NCBI GenBank assembly: GCA_017481065.1
Contig: JAFUPT010000027.1
Coordinates: forward strand, 1-8,029
Source of the DNA: Clostridia bacterium
GTDB taxonomy: Bacteria; Bacillota_A; Clostridia; Christensenellales; Aristaeellaceae
DNA: 8,029 nucleotides
Direction: 5' to 3'
The position numbers and the translations under genes were made by a program. Of the stretch, positions 5,057 through 8,029 are shown piece after piece. The notes beneath the pieces were generated by a model. That model was not told where the DNA came from, did no database searches, and saw nothing but the letters and a program-made list of their open reading frames with translations. Position 1 is the first letter of the stretch. The number at the start of each line of letters is the position of its first letter.

Positions 5057-5788
5057 GTGTCCGGCTGGCAGATTGCTATAATTGTTATTATCGTTCTCTT
5101 TTTCCTGTTGGAGATGAAAAACCGCAGGGAACGCTTGGTTTACCGGCAGCTGGAAGAGATGTCCGCCGAACTGCTGGAAGGCCGCTTCCGGCGCAATCCT
5201 GTACAGCGGAGGCGCTTCATGCGTGCGCTGGCGCGTTTTGCCTATACGAAAAACGGCGTAAAGCTGGCGTATGCGCTGGCACGCTCCACCATGGACCGCT
5301 GTGCTGCAGCAGAGGATAAGGTTGCCTGCCTGATGCTCTGTGCTTTCTGTCTGGAGGAGATGGGGCAGGCACAGAAGGCGCTGGAAACCTATGAAATCGT
5401 GCGCAAGATGGAGCCGGATTTCCTGCTCTGCATGGACCGCCGCGCACATCTGCTCTCTTCCATGGAACACTATGCCGCCATTGAGGCATATGAAGAGATA
5501 CTTGCCCGCAAACCGCAAGATTGCAGGCAGCGCAATAATTATGCTTCTGCCCTGATTCGCATGCGTCAGTACGAGGAAGCTGTTGAACAGCTGCAAATCC
5601 TGCTTGAAATGGATGAAAATTTCTCCACCGCCTATGGTTTGCTCGCCCTGGCTCATGCCCGCATGGGCAATAGAGAAGAAATGGAAGCGGCGCTCAATGC
5701 TGCTGCCGCTCATGGCCAGGATACGGAACCGCTTCGAAGAATTATCAAAGAGGATATGGAAGTACAGGGCAACTGCAAAGAAGAATGA
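5057..5788 (+). CDS. Membrane-anchored tetratricopeptide repeat protein
   Basis: A 243-residue protein with a GTG start. Residues 4-18 (WQIAIIVIIVLFFLL) form one hydrophobic segment followed by a basic stretch (KNRRER), which predicts an N-terminal membrane anchor with the rest in the cytoplasm. From about residue 88 to 222 there are roughly four helical TPR-like repeats. Recognisable units are CLEEMGQAQKALETYEIVRKMEP (98-120), AAIEAYEEILARKPQ (140-154), YASALIRMRQYEEAVEQLQILLEMDE (162-187) and AYGLLALAHARMGNREEMEAALNAAAAHG (192-220). TPR domains scaffold protein partners, and none is identifiable here. It is likely co-transcribed with yhbY (15-base gap), in the place where many Firmicutes carry nadD. 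No enzymatic motif is visible, so the specific role is unknown. Confidence 0.8.
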   Translation: MSGWQIAIIVIIVLFFLLEMKNRRERLVYRQLEEMSAELLEGRFRRNPVQRRRFMRALARFAYTKNGVKLAYALARSTMDRCAAAEDKVACLMLCAFCLEEMGQAQKALETYEIVRKMEPDFLLCMDRRAHLLSSMEHYAAIEAYEEILARKPQDCRQRNNYASALIRMRQYEEAVEQLQILLEMDENFSTAYGLLALAHARMGNREEMEAALNAAAAHGQDTEPLRRIIKEDMEVQGNCKEE

Positions 5789-5796
5789 GCGATTGA

Positions 5797-5829
5797 AAAC
5801 AGCCCGCGGCGGTATGCTGCGGGCTGTTT
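5797..5829. terminator. Bidirectional terminator between convergent genes
   Basis: AAACAGCCCGC (5797-5807) pairs with GCGGGCTGTTT (5819-5829), an 11-bp stem with an 11-base loop. It begins eight bases after the TPR stop codon. T-runs are short on both sides (TTT on plus, TTTT on minus), so it could end both the rightward nth-TPR run and the leftward 5859-6311 gene, with moderate efficiency. Confidence 0.7.
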
Positions 5830-5842
5830 CCGTGTATTCAAG

Positions 5843-5860
5843 AAATTTCCCGGGAAATTT
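5843..5860. repeat. Perfect 18-base palindrome at a gene end
   Basis: AAATTTCCCGGGAAATTT is a perfect inverted repeat with no loop. Its right end overlaps the stop codon of the leftward gene at 5859-6311, and it sits 13 bases from the terminator stem. No U-tract follows, and a zero-loop palindrome is a poor RNA hairpin. A DNA-binding site is an alternative, but no protein can be named. Confidence 0.5.
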
Positions 5861-6311
5861 ATGGGCCGATGGAAAAAGAAAAATCAAAATCAGGAATCAG
5901 ACTGTAAGGCCATGCGAATGTTCCGCCGGATTCTTCGATGTTCCATTGACCATAGCGGTGATACAGATGATATACCGTTTCCTGCTGGCGCCGAAACTGG
6001 GAAGAGCCTCTTTCAGTAACCACATACACGCTTGCTTCAGGAATGAGACCATCTTTGTATCTCAATACCTTGAATTCTGCCAATGTTTCACCGGATGGAA
6101 CCACTTCGCTGAGTATATCTGCGCGGATATCCCCGGCATATTGCTTGGTCAGATGCTCGCAGTACAGATAAGAAATGCCCAATACAGGTATTGCCGCAAT
6201 TGCGATAATCAGCAGAAATACGATGTGTATTTTGAATGTGCGCCAATGATATTTGCGATACAATTCCCCATAGCTCATATCATCGCCCATAATGAAATGT
6301 TTATCTTTCAT
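5859..6311 (-). CDS. Uncharacterised single-pass membrane protein
   Basis: A 150-residue protein of unknown family. Residues 1-27 are polar with several basic and aromatic residues. Residues 28-50 (HIVFLLIIAIAAIPVLGISYLYC) form one strong transmembrane helix. The remaining 100 residues are soluble and rich in aromatic residues, with beta-like stretches (FKVLRYKDGLIPEASVYVVTE; VYHLYHRYGQWNIEESGG). The tail DFDFSFSIGP is acidic/aromatic. This suggests an N-in/C-out protein with a small extracytoplasmic domain. The start is uncertain: the ATG at 6311 has no clear ribosome binding site, and in-frame ATGs at 6290 and 6278 are alternatives. The gene lies just 14 bases beyond the aspS terminator and shows no clear promoter. 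It looks A+T-richer than aspS and obgE, as accessory genes often are. No homologue is recognised. Confidence 0.6.
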   Translation of the reverse strand: MKDKHFIMGDDMSYGELYRKYHWRTFKIHIVFLLIIAIAAIPVLGISYLYCEHLTKQYAGDIRADILSEVVPSGETLAEFKVLRYKDGLIPEASVYVVTERGSSQFRRQQETVYHLYHRYGQWNIEESGGTFAWPYSLIPDFDFSFSIGP

Positions 6312-6325
6312 GATTCTATATTCTT

Positions 6326-6354
6326 AAAACGGCCCGCAAATGCGGGCCTGTTTT
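6326..6354 (-). terminator. Intrinsic terminator downstream of aspS
   Basis: GGCCCGC (6331-6337) and GCGGGCC (6342-6348) form a 7-bp G+C stem with loop AAAT, extended by AAAAC/GTTTT pairing past one bulged base. On the minus strand it is followed by GTTTTAAG, a proper U-tract for aspS. On the plus strand TGTTTT follows, so it could act in both directions. It lies about 70 bases beyond the aspS stop, behind two further hairpins. Confidence 0.75.
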
Positions 6355-6358
6355 GTGC

Positions 6359-6415
6359 GGGGTCCAGGGGGACGCTGTCTCCCTGGCAGGGGTTTCAGGG
6401 GACGGAGTCCCCTGA
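6359..6415 (+). repeat. Third copy of the hairpin module, in the aspS 3' region
   Basis: GGGGT is followed by a 23-base hairpin (6364-6386, ten pairs including one G.T, loop GCT), linker CAGGGGTT, and a 21-base hairpin (6395-6415, TCAGGGGAC with loop GGA). Linker words match the right arm at 4631-4686 (GGGGTCC, CTGGCAGG, TTTC), whereas most inner stem bases differ but remain paired. It lies between the aspS stop codon and its terminator, antisense to aspS in this orientation. Confidence 0.75.
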
Positions 6416-6425
6416 GCACCATTTA

Positions 6426-8029
6426 TTATGCGTTCTCTTCCGGCAGATCGATCTTGATCTTCAGGGTTTCGAGCTGATCGGGGCGAACATCTGCGGGGGT
6501 TTCCATCATCAGGCAGTTTGCGCTGGTGGCCTTGGGGAAGGCGATGATATCGCGCAGGGAATCGCTCTCGGTGAGCAGCATCACGAGGCGGTCGATGCCG
6601 AAAGCCAGGCCGCCGTGCGGCGGTGCGCCATACTTGAAGGCATCCAGCAGGAAGCCGAAGCGGTGGTGGGCTTCCTCGGCTTCAAGGCCGATCATTTCAA
6701 ACATCTGGGCCTGGGTATCGGCGCGATGGATGCGGATGGAGCCGGAAGCCAGCTCGATACCGTTCATTACCAGGTCGTAGGCGCGGGAGCGAATCTTTTC
6801 GCGGTCGCCGTCGAGATGGCAGTTGTCCTCTTCATACCAGCTGGTGAAGGGATGGTGGGCGGCGACGTAACGCTGCTCTTCCTCGCTGTACTCAAAGAGC
6901 GGGAATTCGGTAACCCAGAAGAGGTTATACTTGCTGTTGTCGATCAGGCCCTTGCGCTTGGCGATTTCGCAGCGCAGCGCGCCCAGGCTCTGCCATACAA
7001 CGGCCTTTTTGTCTGCGCCGAAGAAGATGATGTCGCCGGGCTCGGCGTTCATTTCCGTGCGCACAATTTCGATCATTTCAGGGGTCATGAACTTATTGAA
7101 GGAGGACTTCACATTGCCATCGGCGGTGAAGGTCATGTAGGGCAGGCCCTTGGCGCGGTAGGTCTTTACGAACTCGCCCAGGCTGTCGATCTCCTTGCGG
7201 GTCATGGTGGCCAGGCCCTTGGCGTTGATGGCTTCGATGCGGCCACCGGCGGCGACTGCGTTGTCGAATACCACGAAGCCGGTTTCGCCGCCGAGCTTTT
7301 CGGTGAGGTTCACCAAACGCATCTCAAAGCGGGTATCGGGCTTATCGGAGCCATAGTTTTCCATGGCGTAATTCCAGGTCATGCGGGGCAGGGGCAGTTC
7401 AAGGTCGATGCCCTTGACTTCCTTGAATACCTTGGCAAATACATTTTCCACCACGCCGTAGATGACCTCTTCATCGATGAAGCTCATCTCGATATCGCAC
7501 TGGGTGAATTCAGGCTGGCGGTCGGCGCGGTTGTCCTCATCGCGGAAGCAGCGGGCAATCTGGTAATACTTGTCAAAGCCGGAGAGCATCAGCAGCTGCT
7601 TGTAGATCTGGGGGCTCTGGGGCAGGGCATAAAAGGTGCCGGCATGCAGGCGGCTGGGCACGAGGAAATCGCGCGCGCCTTCGGGAGTGGACTTGGACAG
7701 GATGGGGGTTTCGATCTCGTAGAAGCCCTCGTCGTCCAGAGCACGGCGGATGCAGGAAACCACCTTGGAGCGCAGGCGCAGCTTCTCCTGCATGGAGGGG
7801 CTGCGCAGGTCGAGATAGCGGTACTTGAGCCTCGCCAGCTCGTTTTCGTTGGCCTTGTCGTCGATGTAGATCGGCGGGGTTTCGGACTTGTTCAGCAGCA
7901 CGGCTTCGCGCACAACAACTTCGATTTCGCCGGTCTTCATATCCTTGTTGAAGGCGGCTTCATCGCGCATGCGCACTTCGCCGGAAACGGTGATTACATA
8001 TTCGCTGCGCAGGCTCTGGGCCAGCTCCA
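6426..8029 (-). CDS. aspS: Aspartyl-tRNA synthetase, 5' end outside the window
   Basis: This class IIb synthetase charges tRNA-Asp with aspartate. The frame is open to the window edge: 533 residues are visible, so about 50-60 N-terminal residues (part of the anticodon-binding OB fold) are missing. Numbering from the first full visible codon, the OB-fold end is ELAQSLRSEYVITVSGEVRMRDE with TGEIEV. Motif 1 lies in ETPILSKSTPEGARDFLVPS (106-125). The aspartate pocket LPQSPQ is followed by motif 2, FRDEDNRADRQPEFTQ (161-176). A bacterial GAD insertion occupies roughly 290-420. The catalytic end contains NGIELASGSIRIHR (422-435) and motif 3, GGLAFGIDRLVMLL (472-485). The GTG at 7976 is internal coding sequence, not the start, because homologous sequence continues upstream of it. 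A hairpin module and an intrinsic terminator follow the stop. Confidence 0.97.
   Translation of the reverse strand, partial: ELAQSLRSEYVITVSGEVRMRDEAAFNKDMKTGEIEVVVREAVLLNKSETPPIYIDDKANENELARLKYRYLDLRSPSMQEKLRLRSKVVSCIRRALDDEGFYEIETPILSKSTPEGARDFLVPSRLHAGTFYALPQSPQIYKQLLMLSGFDKYYQIARCFRDEDNRADRQPEFTQCDIEMSFIDEEVIYGVVENVFAKVFKEVKGIDLELPLPRMTWNYAMENYGSDKPDTRFEMRLVNLTEKLGGETGFVVFDNAVAAGGRIEAINAKGLATMTRKEIDSLGEFVKTYRAKGLPYMTFTADGNVKSSFNKFMTPEMIEIVRTEMNAEPGDIIFFGADKKAVVWQSLGALRCEIAKRKGLIDNSKYNLFWVTEFPLFEYSEEEQRYVAAHHPFTSWYEEDNCHLDGDREKIRSRAYDLVMNGIELASGSIRIHRADTQAQMFEMIGLEAEEAHHRFGFLLDAFKYGAPPHGGLAFGIDRLVMLLTESDSLRDIIAFPKATSANCLMMETPADVRPDQLETLKIKIDLPEENA

Noticed and set aside
4739..5887. 382-codon minus-strand open frame opposite yhbY and the TPR gene
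   Set aside because: It lies opposite two genes that have good ribosome binding sites and family motifs. It crosses the bidirectional terminator and shows no domain.
7974..7976. GTG as the aspS start
   Set aside because: Codons upstream (ending in VITVSGE) continue the anticodon-binding domain in frame to the window edge, so this is internal.

Overview
The window looks like chromosomal core sequence from a G+C-rich Gram-positive anaerobe, most likely a gut-type member of Bacillota class Clostridia. The evidence is the strong AGGAGG-type ribosome binding sites, the EF2568-type cysteine desulfurase-family protein next to a DUF3343 protein, and the obgE-yhbY pair. No rRNA, tRNA, CRISPR array, phage gene or transposase is visible. 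The genus cannot be read from the sequence.

Layout, left to right. (1) 22-1161 (-) is a PLP-dependent cysteine desulfurase-like protein. It diverges from 1259-1528 (+), a small DUF3343 putative Se/S carrier protein, which suggests a sulfur or selenium transfer pair. (2) 1544-2419 (-) is a metallo-beta-lactamase-fold hydrolase with one metal-ligand His replaced by Asn. It converges on the DUF3343 gene at a terminator that overlaps its own stop codon. (3) Two divergent promoters whose -35 hexamers overlap (2446-2497) drive the hydrolase leftward and a rightward gene run: nth (endonuclease III), obgE (ribosome-assembly GTPase), yhbY (CRM-domain ribosome-assembly protein) and a membrane-anchored TPR protein. 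(4) A terminator-like hairpin at 5797-5829 separates this run from a leftward, unrecognised single-pass membrane protein (5859-6311). (5) aspS (aspartyl-tRNA synthetase) occupies the right end on the minus strand and runs off the window, so its N-terminus is missing.

The most unusual content is non-coding. The 270-base gap between obgE and yhbY holds seven consecutive short-loop hairpins. They form two arms in head-to-head orientation. Within each arm the order is the same: a 17-base hairpin, a 12-13 base linker, a 23-base hairpin, a 7-base linker, then a 19-21 base hairpin. A third copy of the 23-base plus 21-base part, with the same flanking words (GGGGTCC, CTGGCAGG, TTTC) but different paired stem bases, lies behind aspS at 6359-6415. 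The paired changes suggest an RNA- or cruciform-level element family spread between genes, and it carries no protein of its own.

Functionally the main run combines DNA repair (nth) with late ribosome assembly (obgE, yhbY). The hairpin array sits where it could shape expression of yhbY and the TPR gene relative to obgE.
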